From JASDSY01 sp041441465 (GTDB lineage Bacteria; Muiribacteriota; UBA9980), in NCBI GenBank assembly GCA_041441465.1, contig JASDSY010000035.1:62001-126000 (forward strand): a stretch of 64,000 nucleotides of DNA. Reading direction: 5' to 3'. The notes under the pieces were generated by a model, which searched no databases, was not told the origin of the DNA, and saw only the letters and a list, made by a program, of their open reading frames with translations. Shown here piece by piece: positions 17,784 through 27,159 of this stretch. The first letter of the stretch is position 1. Every line of letters starts with the position of its first letter. The translations under genes were made by a program, and so were the position numbers.

Positions 17784-19082
17784 TCAATCTCTTTCGGGCG
17801 GCATTACAAAAGAGCGTGCCTCGCCTACAAGATAAAGCGAACCAGTAACACATACGACATCGTTCGGCTGAATGGTTTCTTTTGCATAATTCAGCGATTC
17901 GGTGACGCTGCCGAACACTTTTATGTTTTTGTGAAATTTAGATGCCGCCTCAAGCATATACGCGGTGTCTATTTCTTTTTTCTGTATTCTAAGTCCAGTC
18001 AAAATAAGTTCATCGGAAACCGCAGCGACAACTTCAAGCATTTTTTGATAATCCTTATTCTGCAAAATTCCTATAATAGTACGAATTCTCCTGCCGTTAA
18101 ATAGCTGCTTGAGATTTTTGACAAAATTAACCATTCCCTGCAAATTATGAGCGCCGTCCATTATAAGCTGCTGTTTCCGGCCGAAAATTTCAAAACGTCC
18201 CGGCCAGTATGTTTCTTGAAAACCTTTTTTGACGGCTTCCGGCCATGCTTTTGTCAAGCCGAGCTTTTTCAAAGCTTCGATTATGGCAAGCGCCGTCATG
18301 GCATTTACGAATTGATAATCGCCGACAAGCGGAGTTTTTAATCTACAATTTCTCAAAGAAGCGGAAGTTACGGAAAAACTTACGCCGTCGGTTTTAGAAG
18401 AAATAATGGCGCCTTTTACCGCATCCCCGACTCTGATTACTGACGCGGCTTTTTGAGAATACGCCAATTTTTCTATATATTTAAACAGCGCATTATCAGG
18501 AGTATTAACCACAAGCACAGAACCGGCCTTGGCTATGGCAGTCTTTTCTTTTGCGATTTCTTCCTTAGTCGCGCCAAGATATTCGGTATGGTCGATATCA
18601 ATTCCAGTTATTGCGCAAACTTTGCCGTATATTACATTCGTAGAGTCGAGGCGGCCGCCCAATCCGACTTCCATTATACAAATATCGCAGTGCTCGCTCG
18701 AAAAATACAAAATCGCCATTACCGTCATTACTTCAAAATATGACGGCGCGGTTTTCATTTTGTCTATTATCGCCTTAATACGAGACAGAATACTGCAAAC
18801 CTTGCTTTTTTTTATCTTCTGGCCGTTGATTTTTATCCGTTCCCTGAAATCGTAAAGATGAGGCGACGTGTAGAGCCCGACTTTATGGCGTGAATTCATG
18901 AGAATCGACGATACGTATGCCGCGGTGGAACCTTTGCCGTTTGTACCTGTTATATGGACGAAATTCATCTTCTGGTGCGGATTGCCGCAATTATTTAAAA
19001 TGTGAATAACATTCGAAAGGTCGCTTTTAGCGCCCTGAAATATGCTTTTTTCAAGATATTCACACGCTTCCTGATAGTTAAT
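17784..19082 (-). CDS. folC: folylpolyglutamate synthase / dihydrofolate synthase, apparent ATT start
   Basis: ATP-dependent Mur-ligase-family enzyme that adds glutamate to folates. The P-loop GTNGKGSTAAY, the SPHLYDFRERIKING block and the MEVGLGGRLDSTNV block are typical. The first ATG (18968) falls immediately before the P-loop strand and would remove the usual 40 N-terminal residues. Those residues are encoded in frame upstream: 38 codons reading INYQEACEYLEKSIF... GNPHQK, typical of FolC N termini. That stretch has no ATG, GTG or TTG and is preceded by an in-frame TAA, leaving ATT at 19082 as the likely start, with GGAG 9 nt upstream. Total length becomes 432 aa, normal for the family. 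Alternatives are a point mutation of ATG or a truncated protein. Confidence 0.88.
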   Translation of the reverse strand: MNYQEACEYLEKSIFQGAKSDLSNVIHILNNCGNPHQKMNFVHITGTNGKGSTAAYVSSILMNSRHKVGLYTSPHLYDFRERIKINGQKIKKSKVCSILSRIKAIIDKMKTAPSYFEVMTVMAILYFSSEHCDICIMEVGLGGRLDSTNVIYGKVCAITGIDIDHTEYLGATKEEIAKEKTAIAKAGSVLVVNTPDNALFKYIEKLAYSQKAASVIRVGDAVKGAIISSKTDGVSFSVTSASLRNCRLKTPLVGDYQFVNAMTALAIIEALKKLGLTKAWPEAVKKGFQETYWPGRFEIFGRKQQLIMDGAHNLQGMVNFVKNLKQLFNGRRIRTIIGILQNKDYQKMLEVVAAVSDELILTGLRIQKKEIDTAYMLEAASKFHKNIKVFGSVTESLNYAKETIQPNDVVCVTGSLYLVGEARSFVMPPERD

Positions 19083-19225
19083 TTAACCCAACTCCAATTC
19101 TAATATAAGTATTTTTATACTGAATTCTTTACTGATTGTTCTAAGATTATTTAAAAGATTTTCCTGTATTTATATCGAAAGTCACCAAAATAAAACCTTT
19201 AAATGCGCATAACGCAACTAAAAAA

Positions 19226-20641
19226 TTACTTGTAATTTGAAACTAAGATACCGTCTTCCGAAAGTTTCTGACCGTTGACATCAGTAACATTAAATATATT
19301 CAAATCGAGCGCGGGCATCTTCTTAAAGTTCTTATCCATGATAATTGATATAAGCACGCTTGATTTTGTTTTATCATCAGGGTCAATAATGATTTTCTGA
19401 GTTTCTATAGGGTCTTTTTTCATTATTGCCGCATCGATATCGATTTCGTGGTATTCGAATACAAAATTATCATTTGCCAGCGTCGAAGCCATTACCGGAT
19501 GATTAAACATAACCCTTATCTCTGTTGAAACCGTGTCGTTATAAGCCGGCACAAACCCTTTTACCTCGAACGGCGTATTTTCAACGTTAGATTTCATTTT
19601 AAAATTTATCGTATAAGTCTTGCCGGACTCAATATCAACCTGTTGAGTTAAATCCGAATACCCTTCAGAAGCAACCCTTAATTCATAACGTCCGGAATCA
19701 ATTTTATTTAAGTTATAAGAACCAGTCTCATCAGACATTATGTTTTTAACTAATGTCTTCGCTCCTGAGTTATCGACTTTATATATATTTATTTCAGCAA
19801 GCGCTATCGGTTTTCCCGTTTCAAGATCACAAGTCTTTCCGAATAACACGTATGAATGTTTTTTCATTTTAAAGGTTACATTAACGCGTTTTCCCGAAAA
19901 CACGGGAAGGCTCTGGCTGCTTTCAAGATAACCGGGGCTAAGTGCCTTTATTTCGTATGTACCATACTCGCAGCTGTCAAAACTAAAAGAGCCGGTTTTA
20001 TCGGTAAATGTTTTTTTAGTTCCGCCCGCACCGACAAGGTAAATTTCTACGCTTTCAATCGGCAGTTTCGCTGAAATATCAATAGCTCCGCCTTCCAGTT
20101 TAAACGAATCAGTCCCTATCGAAACCCGGCCTAATTCAGGCGTAACATCAGGCGAATATCCTTCGAGTATTTTAATTTTTATATACTGCGCATTGATCGG
20201 ATCGAATATGCAGTTAATATTTTCTTCGGTTGAACTTAATTCAAAAATTCCGGCGGAGATCCAATCAAATTCCTCGTCAGAATTTATTTCTGAAGTCAAT
20301 ATCTGGATTTTTTTAGCACGCTTTTCGACCGGCTGGCCTTTAGGAACCTTTATAGTCACCCGGCTGATCTTCGATAATTTATTCAGGCCATACGATAATA
20401 TCACAACCTTTCCGGGCGCTTTTTTATTAGCGCTTTCAGGTTGCATTTTATAGCTTTCCTTCGGCGCATTATCTGGATTTTTTATTTTAACTTCCTCAGA
20501 TGAAGTTTTACTTTCAGCCGAAACAGCAGGCTGAACATTTGCGCCGATCAAAAAAACAACAATAAGGATTAAAAGAAAATTAAACATCAAGTTTTTTACT
20601 TTCAAATTCCGGTTCGTTAAAAGAATATTTTTTGAACACAT
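19226..20641 (-). CDS. exported protein with carboxypeptidase-regulatory-like repeats
   Basis: Probable envelope protein. A signal anchor or signal peptide spans the hydrophobic stretch FNFLLILIVVFLIGA ending near AVSA. Around residues 75-170 lies a discoidin-like or beta segment. Two carboxypeptidase-D regulatory-like beta-sandwich repeats follow, both with DKTGSF/DETGSY and a YEI/YEL plus GY pattern, and the C-terminal 110 residues resemble an SbsA-type Ig-like domain (FVPAYNDTVSTEIRVMFNHPV). Such proteins usually have structural or binding roles. I prefer the ATG at 20641 (MCSKN), with GGGG upstream; an ATG at 20659 would add six residues. Its promoter is at 20798-20827. No catalytic residues are seen. 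Confidence 0.7.
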   Translation of the reverse strand: MCSKNILLTNRNLKVKNLMFNFLLILIVVFLIGANVQPAVSAESKTSSEEVKIKNPDNAPKESYKMQPESANKKAPGKVVILSYGLNKLSKISRVTIKVPKGQPVEKRAKKIQILTSEINSDEEFDWISAGIFELSSTEENINCIFDPINAQYIKIKILEGYSPDVTPELGRVSIGTDSFKLEGGAIDISAKLPIESVEIYLVGAGGTKKTFTDKTGSFSFDSCEYGTYEIKALSPGYLESSQSLPVFSGKRVNVTFKMKKHSYVLFGKTCDLETGKPIALAEINIYKVDNSGAKTLVKNIMSDETGSYNLNKIDSGRYELRVASEGYSDLTQQVDIESGKTYTINFKMKSNVENTPFEVKGFVPAYNDTVSTEIRVMFNHPVMASTLANDNFVFEYHEIDIDAAIMKKDPIETQKIIIDPDDKTKSSVLISIIMDKNFKKMPALDLNIFNVTDVNGQKLSEDGILVSNYK

Positions 20642-20797
20642 ATTCAAGCACCCCGTCATTAAAATAAAAGCCGCTTTATATGGCCATAAGAAAATGAAAA
20701 CTATTAAGTTCCCCTATATTCACGGGGAAAATGAAAATAATAAAAAAAGCTACGTTAAAAAGGTTTATGAAATCTTGTACGTTATTAATAATACTGG

Positions 20798-20827
20798 ATT
20801 TTATCATTTATTAACATAAAATGTCAA
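20798..20827 (-). promoter_or_regulatory. sigma-70 promoter of the exported repeat protein
   Basis: TTGACA (20822-20827), 18 nt, TAAAAT (20798-20803) on the minus strand. The leader of about 150 nt contains a small hairpin TTCCCC...GGGGAA near 20709-20729. Confidence 0.65.
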
Positions 20828-20922
20828 TCAAATTTATTTTATCCGGCAGTCATACGCGGCACATGCAATCGCTGCAAGATAAAAAATTCGAACTAAAAAT
20901 TAAACATAATGACAGATTTTAA

Positions 20923-20951
20923 TTGCATTTTTTTTTATGTTGATGTATAAT
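20923..20951 (+). promoter_or_regulatory. sigma-70 promoter of ftsH
   Basis: TTGCAT (20923-20928), 17 nt, TATAAT (20946-20951), leaving a leader of about 160 nt before the ftsH GTG. No other gene lies in this stretch. Confidence 0.65.
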
Positions 20952-21118
20952 TTGAAATCTATATTTTAGGTCATGCTATAAATACACATAAAAACCAAAT
21001 AAATAGTTTTTAATCTGAAAAACTTTTAAATTGCACAAATGGTTCGTTGCGGTACATACGCATGTTTGGTTTTATTAATAAAAAAGATTCGACCTGCTTC
21101 AATCTGGAGGAATAAATA

Positions 21119-22954
21119 GTGAACAAGGTTTTAAAAAATCTAACATTTTATGTTTTAATTTTGCTGGTGCTATTTACGGCATTTGGACGGTTAGTAAAGC
21201 AAAACCCGATCAAAGATCTTTCTTATTCGGAATTTCTTGACAAAGTCGAACAAAAAGCCGTATCCGAGGTATTAGTTCTCGACCGTCAGATTAATGGCAC
21301 TCTTAAGGACAAAACGCCATTTACCACGTATTATCCGGCCGAAGACAAGAACTTAATACAGATAATGCGCCAGAATGCGATCAATATAAAAATAAATCCG
21401 CCGACCGCGCTGCCATGGTATCTCGAAGTGCTCTTAAACTGGCTGCCTATCATAGTATTCATAGGTTTCTGGATTTACATACTTCAAAAAACTAACGGCG
21501 GCGGCTCACGCGCCATGAGTTTTGGAAAAATGAAAACAAAACCGCTGTCGGAAAATAAATTACGCGAAACATTCAAAGATGTAGCGGGCTGCGACGAAGC
21601 CAAAGAAGAGTTGGCCGATATAGTGGAATTTCTTAAAAATCCGCCGAAATTTCAGCGTCTCGGCGGGCGCATACCAAAAGGCGTGCTTCTTGTAGGGCCT
21701 CCAGGCACCGGTAAGACCCTTCTTTCAAGAGCGGTTGCCGGCGAAGCCGAAGTGCCTTTCTTTAACATATCAGGTTCAGATTTTGTCGAAATGTTCGTCG
21801 GCGTCGGCGCCTCACGCGTACGCGACCTTTTCTACCAGGGCAAAAAAAGCGCTCCCTGCATAATCTTCATAGATGAAATCGACGCAGTCGGCAGACAGCG
21901 CGGCACCGGACTTGGCGGCGGCCATGATGAACGCGAGCAGACGCTCAACCAGCTCCTTGTCGAGATGGACGGCTTTGAAACAAACGAAGGAATAATACTT
22001 ATCGCGGCAACTAACAGGCCTGACGTTCTCGATCCTGCATTATTGCGCCCCGGCAGATTCGATCGCGAAATCACTGTCGACTATCCGGATTTAAAAGGCA
22101 GAATCGAAATATTGAATGTCCACACGAAAAAAATACCGGCCGGCCCTGACGTCAATGTCGAGCTTATAGCACGCGGCACGCCGGGTCTCGCAGGCGCCGA
22201 CCTTGCTAACATTGTTAATGAGGCCGCCTTAATAGCGGCAAAACTCAATAAACCGAAAGTAGAAATGATAGATTTCGAACAGGCCAAGGACAAAATATTA
22301 ATGGGTGCTGAACGCAAATCACGCGTCATTTCAGACGACGAAAAGAAAATCACCGCGTACCACGAAGCCGGCCACACCCTTGTAATAGCTAAATTACCGG
22401 AATCAGATCCGGTACATAAAGTTTCGATAATTCCGCGCGGCCGTTCACTTGGCGTAACGCACAGCCTGCCAGAGCGCGACCGTTATCATTACAGCAAGCA
22501 GCATTTTGTCAACCGCATAACAGGGTTAATGGGCGGCCGTGTAGCCGAGGAAATAATATTTAACCAAATTTATACAGGCGCATCACACGACATGCAGGTA
22601 GCAACCGGCATCGCGCATAATATGGTCTGCGCCTGGGGCATGAGCGATAAACTCGGTCCTATAACATACGGAAAGCGCGAAGAGCATGTATTTCTCGGAC
22701 GCGAGCTTTCAAAAGTAAAAGATTACTCCGAAGAAACCGCGAAATTAATAGATGAAGAAGTGGCCGCAATAATAACAAACTGCCATAATCAGGCGCAGCA
22801 GTTAATAAGAGACAACATAAACGCGCTTCACGACCTTGCTAAGGCGCTTCTTGAATTTGAAACAATCGACGCCGCGCAGGTCGCAGATATAATAAGCGGT
22901 AAAAAAATTGCCGCAGAGGCCGGCACGGTTAATGAACCTTCACCGGCAGTTTAA
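21119..22954 (+). CDS. ftsH: ATP-dependent zinc metalloprotease FtsH
   Basis: Membrane-anchored AAA+ protease that degrades misfolded membrane proteins. Two transmembrane helices flank a short periplasmic region (about residues 5-23 and 102-122). Walker A GPPGTGKT is near 194-201, Walker B IIFIDEIDAVG follows, and the second region of homology includes NRPDVLDPALLRPGRFDR. The zinc-binding HEAGH is near 414-418. Length 611 aa is normal. It starts at GTG with GGAGG 8 nt upstream. A single-gene unit with its own promoter and a bidirectional terminator. Confidence 0.97.
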   Translation: MNKVLKNLTFYVLILLVLFTAFGRLVKQNPIKDLSYSEFLDKVEQKAVSEVLVLDRQINGTLKDKTPFTTYYPAEDKNLIQIMRQNAINIKINPPTALPWYLEVLLNWLPIIVFIGFWIYILQKTNGGGSRAMSFGKMKTKPLSENKLRETFKDVAGCDEAKEELADIVEFLKNPPKFQRLGGRIPKGVLLVGPPGTGKTLLSRAVAGEAEVPFFNISGSDFVEMFVGVGASRVRDLFYQGKKSAPCIIFIDEIDAVGRQRGTGLGGGHDEREQTLNQLLVEMDGFETNEGIILIAATNRPDVLDPALLRPGRFDREITVDYPDLKGRIEILNVHTKKIPAGPDVNVELIARGTPGLAGADLANIVNEAALIAAKLNKPKVEMIDFEQAKDKILMGAERKSRVISDDEKKITAYHEAGHTLVIAKLPESDPVHKVSIIPRGRSLGVTHSLPERDRYHYSKQHFVNRITGLMGGRVAEEIIFNQIYTGASHDMQVATGIAHNMVCAWGMSDKLGPITYGKREEHVFLGRELSKVKDYSEETAKLIDEEVAAIITNCHNQAQQLIRDNINALHDLAKALLEFETIDAAQVADIISGKKIAAEAGTVNEPSPAV

Positions 22955-22998
22955 AAATCACAGATTGCTTTAGTTATTTATAATAATTCATTTGGTAA

Positions 22999-23050
22999 AA
23001 AAAAACGTGGAAACAAAGGCCTTACAGCCATTTAAATTCCACGTTTTTTT
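22999..23050 (+). terminator. terminator downstream of ftsH
   Basis: Arms AAAAAAACGTGGAA (22999-23012) and TTCCACGTTTTTTT (23037-23050) pair perfectly around a 24-nt loop. The A run and T run make it usable from both strands, so it may also close the minus-strand ABC transporter operon. Confidence 0.85.
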
Positions 23051-23165
23051 TATATTTAAAATACATTTTAATTAGCGTTTAATTTTTATTTTGCCGGCTT
23101 CAAAAAAAATTTATTTGTTAAATGCCAACCTCCGGTGAATAATTATTTTAAAAATATGCGATGAA

Positions 23166-24260
23166 TTACTCAGCAAGGTGGCAGCAGGTAAAATGGGTTT
23201 TGCTGAAGTATTTGACCGGCGGATCGTTTTTCTCACATTCAGGCGCCGCTTTAAAGCATCTAGCGTGAAATTTGCAACCGCCGCTTTTTTTAAATACGGA
23301 TGGCACGTTTCCGGGAATGACATGCAGCGATTCCTTGCGCGCAACCGACTCCGGCAAAGCATTCATGAGTCCTACCGTATAAGGATTTTTAGGTGATTTA
23401 AAAACCTCGTCAACGCTGCCGTGCTCTAATATAGTGCCGCGGTACATGACATAAATTTCATCGCACATATTAGCGACCACTCCAAGATCGTGGGTTATCA
23501 ATATAATTGATGAATTATAATTTTTTCTGATTTTATAAAGCAGAAAGAGTATCTGTTCTGAGATGGTAATATCCAGAGCAGTTGTAGGTTCATCGGCGAT
23601 AATAAGGTCAGGGTTATTAACAGCCGCGATAGCGATCACGATACGCTGGCGCATACCGCCAGAAAGCTGATGCGGATACATTTCATAAGTCGCCGCCGGA
23701 TCGTGCATACCGACTTCTTTTAAAATATTAATTACCCTTTTTTTTATTTCGCCGGAAGAAAGGTCAGGGTTATGGTTTTTAACGGTTTCGGCAACCTGCG
23801 CGCCGACTTTGTAAATGGGATTAAGGGCGGACATCGGCTCCTGGAATATCATTGAAATGCGGTTACCGCGGTAACTGCGCATATCGTTATAATGCAGCTT
23901 CAATATATCGGTACCGGTCATTTTTATGGAATCATTAAATACGACCTCGCCGTTTTCAAAAACTATAGAACGCCCGCCCGGCACGAGACCCATTATGGTA
24001 TTTCCAAGAAAAGTCTTGCCGCAGCCGCTTTCTCCGACCAGTCCAATAATTTTTCCGCGCGGTATTTTCATGTTTATATTGTCAAGAATCGTACCGCTCT
24101 GGCTGTTTTTATTGACTTTTACAGTCAAATCCCTTATTTCGAGAATATTTTCCAATATTCCGGCCTTGTTCCGGCCGCCGCCTTCGTTCAGGCTGTCATT
24201 AACGTTATTTAAAGAGTCAGTCATTATATCTGTTTTAACAGTCTCAGTTTCGGTTCTCAT
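23166..24260 (-). CDS. oligopeptide/dipeptide-type ABC transporter ATP-binding protein (DppD/OppD family)
   Basis: ATPase subunit of a peptide-type importer. Walker A is GESGCGKT, the signature is LSGGMRQRIVIA, Walker B is DLIIADEPTTALD, and the C terminus has the family-specific oligopeptide HPY region with its cysteine-rich motif (CKFHARC... CEKNDPP). An N-terminal leader of about 40 polar residues precedes the ATPase fold. The ATG overlaps the end of the binding-protein gene by 17 nt, so both are co-translated. No permease genes and no second ATPase occur in this unit, so the membrane subunits must come from elsewhere. Confidence 0.9.
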   Translation of the reverse strand: MRTETETVKTDIMTDSLNNVNDSLNEGGGRNKAGILENILEIRDLTVKVNKNSQSGTILDNINMKIPRGKIIGLVGESGCGKTFLGNTIMGLVPGGRSIVFENGEVVFNDSIKMTGTDILKLHYNDMRSYRGNRISMIFQEPMSALNPIYKVGAQVAETVKNHNPDLSSGEIKKRVINILKEVGMHDPAATYEMYPHQLSGGMRQRIVIAIAAVNNPDLIIADEPTTALDITISEQILFLLYKIRKNYNSSIILITHDLGVVANMCDEIYVMYRGTILEHGSVDEVFKSPKNPYTVGLMNALPESVARKESLHVIPGNVPSVFKKSGGCKFHARCFKAAPECEKNDPPVKYFSKTHFTCCHLAE

Positions 24261-26211
24261 CGGGTATCAGGCTCCATTTTTCGATATTATAAAAAATGCC
24301 GAGCTGCCAGTGCGGCTTCACATTTTTAAGTTTTTTAGATACTGCGTATAAAGTATCGGCAATAAATAAAAATGTATAAGGCTGCTGCTTCATAATAATT
24401 TCATGTATTTTATGATACCTTGGAGCCCTTTCGCTTTGTTCGAGAGTCAATTTCGCCTCATCGAGAAGCCGGTCGACCTCGAAGTTATTATAAGAAACCG
24501 AATTCAACCCGTAATTTCCCCTTGCCGGGTCCGGGATTTGCGACGAATGCCATATCGAGGAAATATCCGGGTCCTGCGAAAGCGACCAGGTAAGTATGAA
24601 TGCGTCGAAATCAGTATTGTCTATTATTTTGATAAAATCTTTCCAATCGAGTATGTCAACTTTAACGTCAATCCCGACTTTTTTTAAATTTTCGGAAATG
24701 AATTTAGCGCACAGCTCACGGTCTTTGTTGCCGGCGTTTATTATAAGCTTAAAGCTGAAAGGAAGCACTTCTTCCGTTTCGTCATAGCCGAAAAAAGGCT
24801 TAATCTTGAACTTCTTTTCTATGATGCCGTCCCCGTCATTATCGTTCCAGCCGCTATGTTTCAAAAGCGCCCTGGCTTTTTCGACGTCGTAGCTCAGATT
24901 TTTTATTTCAGGGTTAGCCGCCCAGGATTTAGGCGAAAAGGGACCGTTGCAAATCTGGCCCAGGTTATATAAATTTTTCTCGATCAATGCATTCTTGTCA
25001 ATCGCGTAGCCAAGTGCTGTGCGGACATTTTCGTCTTCAAAGAAAGGTTTTTTCAGGTTCCAGCCAATATAGGTATATTCATTTTCAGGGTAGTTGATTT
25101 TATTAAATCGTTTTTCAAATTCGGGAGTTTGAGTAAATTTGACGAATTGATCAGGTTTAAGCTGCATTATATCAAGATTTCCCTGAAGCAGCTCAAGAAA
25201 CATTATAGACTCGCTCGGAATTATCCTGAAAACTATTTTATGAATATCCGGAATTTTATCGAAATATGAATTGTTTCGCTCCAATATTATGTAATCGTCA
25301 TAAGCGTGTTCTACGAATTTGAAAGGGCCTGTGCCGACGGGCGACATATTAAATCTTGCATTCAATATATCCTGATTATTTAAAAGATGCTTCGGCAATA
25401 TGGGCACCTGAAGCGTTTCGAATATGCGCGGGCTGATATGGGCAAATATAATCTTAATCGAATACGGCCCTATTTTTTCTATATTCTCTATCGAGCCGAT
25501 ATTATAACGGCCGTAAGCCGATATTTTTTTATTGTTCTGGATTGTTTCAATCGTAAATATGACGTCATCGGCCGTAAACGCGGTACCGTCATGCCATTGT
25601 ACCTGAGGTTTTAATTCAATCAGAAATACCGGTTTATAATCGATTTTTTGTATATTGAAACGGCCCTTGATTTTATCCTGAAAAAGCCCAATCAAGCTGA
25701 TATTAAATGAGCTTGATTTCACAAAAATAGTATTCAGGCTGTGATTTATTTTTTTTATCTCATACTTTAGGTTTTTAAAATCAAATTCCTTAAGTTTATC
25801 GGGAAACGGATTTTTTTCAAGAGCGCGCGCGATTTCGTTCTGAATTTCAATAACCGCCGTATCACTGACTTCCACGGTGTCAATAGTCAGATACTGTTCG
25901 AGATAAACCTCGTATTTTTTCGCAAGATCACATTCAATCTGCATCTTTTCATCATATTTTAGCAGCTTATTGAATATCCTGTTATAAACTGTCGACGAGG
26001 CCGAGTCGGAAGCCAGAAGCGGATTCAACGAAATAACATCGCCCTTTTGGCCAACTATTATTGAATCATCGGCATTTGCCAGCTGCAGCGATTGTCCTGC
26101 GGAAGTTTGCTGCGCATAAACGGCGCATTTATCATAACCAAGGCCTGACAGGCAAATAAAAATAAAACAAGTCAAATAAATAAAATTAATATATTTTCTT
26201 TTCAAAACCAT
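24244..26211 (-). CDS. ABC transporter substrate-binding protein, family 5, with an insertion
   Basis: Periplasmic or lipid-bound receptor of a peptide/nickel-type ABC importer. A signal peptide covers the first 30 residues (FIYLTCFIFICLSGL). The SBP family 5 signatures are visible: GDVISLNPLLASDSASSTVYN, VQWHDGTAFTADDVIFTI, SPVGTGPFKF and a C-terminal DAFILTWSLSQDPD block. At 655 aa it is about 100 longer than usual because of an insertion between residues 75 and 190, rich in charged and helical sequence. ATG at 26211 or TTG two codons later are both possible starts. It lies between the nucleotidyltransferase-like gene and the ATPase. Confidence 0.88.
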   Translation of the reverse strand: MVLKRKYINFIYLTCFIFICLSGLGYDKCAVYAQQTSAGQSLQLANADDSIIVGQKGDVISLNPLLASDSASSTVYNRIFNKLLKYDEKMQIECDLAKKYEVYLEQYLTIDTVEVSDTAVIEIQNEIARALEKNPFPDKLKEFDFKNLKYEIKKINHSLNTIFVKSSSFNISLIGLFQDKIKGRFNIQKIDYKPVFLIELKPQVQWHDGTAFTADDVIFTIETIQNNKKISAYGRYNIGSIENIEKIGPYSIKIIFAHISPRIFETLQVPILPKHLLNNQDILNARFNMSPVGTGPFKFVEHAYDDYIILERNNSYFDKIPDIHKIVFRIIPSESIMFLELLQGNLDIMQLKPDQFVKFTQTPEFEKRFNKINYPENEYTYIGWNLKKPFFEDENVRTALGYAIDKNALIEKNLYNLGQICNGPFSPKSWAANPEIKNLSYDVEKARALLKHSGWNDNDGDGIIEKKFKIKPFFGYDETEEVLPFSFKLIINAGNKDRELCAKFISENLKKVGIDVKVDILDWKDFIKIIDNTDFDAFILTWSLSQDPDISSIWHSSQIPDPARGNYGLNSVSYNNFEVDRLLDEAKLTLEQSERAPRYHKIHEIIMKQQPYTFLFIADTLYAVSKKLKNVKPHWQLGIFYNIEKWSLIPDENRN

Positions 26212-26228
26212 AACCTTACTTTCATAAC

Positions 26229-26987
26229 TTATATCGCGTCAGCTTTATTCGTCAAATTTTTTATTATTTCAATAATCTGGCCGTAACACGATTTGACTTT
26301 TTCCAAATCAAGCGCCTGATCGCTTTTTTGGTGTCTTATTATTTCGATAATCGAGTCGGGCGAAAAGCCGAAATTCTTTCCGCCGAGAATTAAAGCGTCT
26401 TTTATATTTTCAGTTTCAGTTTTAATTTTTATTTCGATGAGCAATTTAAGTGCCGGGAGTAATTTTGTAACCCCCTGAAGCAGGCTCGAATACAGCTTAT
26501 TCTGATCCGGAAACGAAGCCACAAAATCAGTCCTTAATTTTATCGAAATCGTCCTTAACTCCCTTTCGCAGTATAAACGGATACTTTCTACCGGTATTTC
26601 AATTCCTGAAATAAGGTCCTCGCCGCATAAAACCATATATTTCTTTTTTATTTCGAGATGTTTGAGCGGAACTGCATCGGCCGAAAGCAGTAATTCCTCA
26701 TAAGTAGTTATCATAGGAGAAAGTTTTAATTCGAACATCGCTTTTTGAAGCGGCACATATATTTTTTCGAGACATTTTTGATTGACATCTGAAATTATGA
26801 GAAGAAGCTCAATTTCATCTGCGCCTTCCTGAAAACTATCTTTTAAAACATTTCCGTATAAGGCGATACAGCGAAAATCATCATCGGCAAGCACTTCATC
26901 TAAAGCTGAAAGATATTTATTAAATTTTTCGCGAAACGCCTCAGATAAAGCAAGACTGCTTAAATTTACATAAAAATTATTCGCCAA
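26229..26987 (-). CDS. nucleotidyltransferase-fold-like protein, probably degenerate
   Basis: The segment CIALYGNVLKDSFQEGADEIELLLII (about residues 43-68) follows the pattern of MNT/Pol-beta nucleotidyltransferases, where GS...G...SDIDLLV is expected. Here Ser is Asn and the metal-binding D-x-D reads E-I-E, so catalysis is doubtful. The remaining 180 residues are helical with no membrane segment. The TTG at 26987 is favoured by GGAAGG 9 nt upstream; a TTG at 26993 lies too close to that site. It ends 17 nt before the SBP gene and is probably co-transcribed. Role unknown. Confidence 0.55.
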   Translation of the reverse strand: MANNFYVNLSSLALSEAFREKFNKYLSALDEVLADDDFRCIALYGNVLKDSFQEGADEIELLLIISDVNQKCLEKIYVPLQKAMFELKLSPMITTYEELLLSADAVPLKHLEIKKKYMVLCGEDLISGIEIPVESIRLYCERELRTISIKLRTDFVASFPDQNKLYSSLLQGVTKLLPALKLLIEIKIKTETENIKDALILGGKNFGFSPDSIIEIIRHQKSDQALDLEKVKSCYGQIIEIIKNLTNKADAI

Positions 26988-27057
26988 TTCCAATTACCTT
27001 CCAATTTTATTATTTTAACTAATTAATTAAAACATATTTTTTTAGATATATTCAAGC

Positions 27058-27095
27058 CATGGAACGGCATTTAAGATCTTAATTGCCGTTCCATG
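27058..27095. repeat. 38-bp near-perfect palindrome
   Basis: Two 19-bp arms meeting at AGATCT, with one mismatch pair, beginning CATGGAACGGCA and ending TGCCGTTCCATG. It lies between the 894-residue lipoprotein gene and the downstream ABC operon on the minus strand. Only short T-rich sequence follows, so terminator or operator remain open. Confidence 0.7.
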
Positions 27096-27159
27096 AAACC
27101 TTTTAAAAATTTTAAGTCCGATAATTTTCAAGCCGCGAATTTATTTAACGGCCGGCAGA

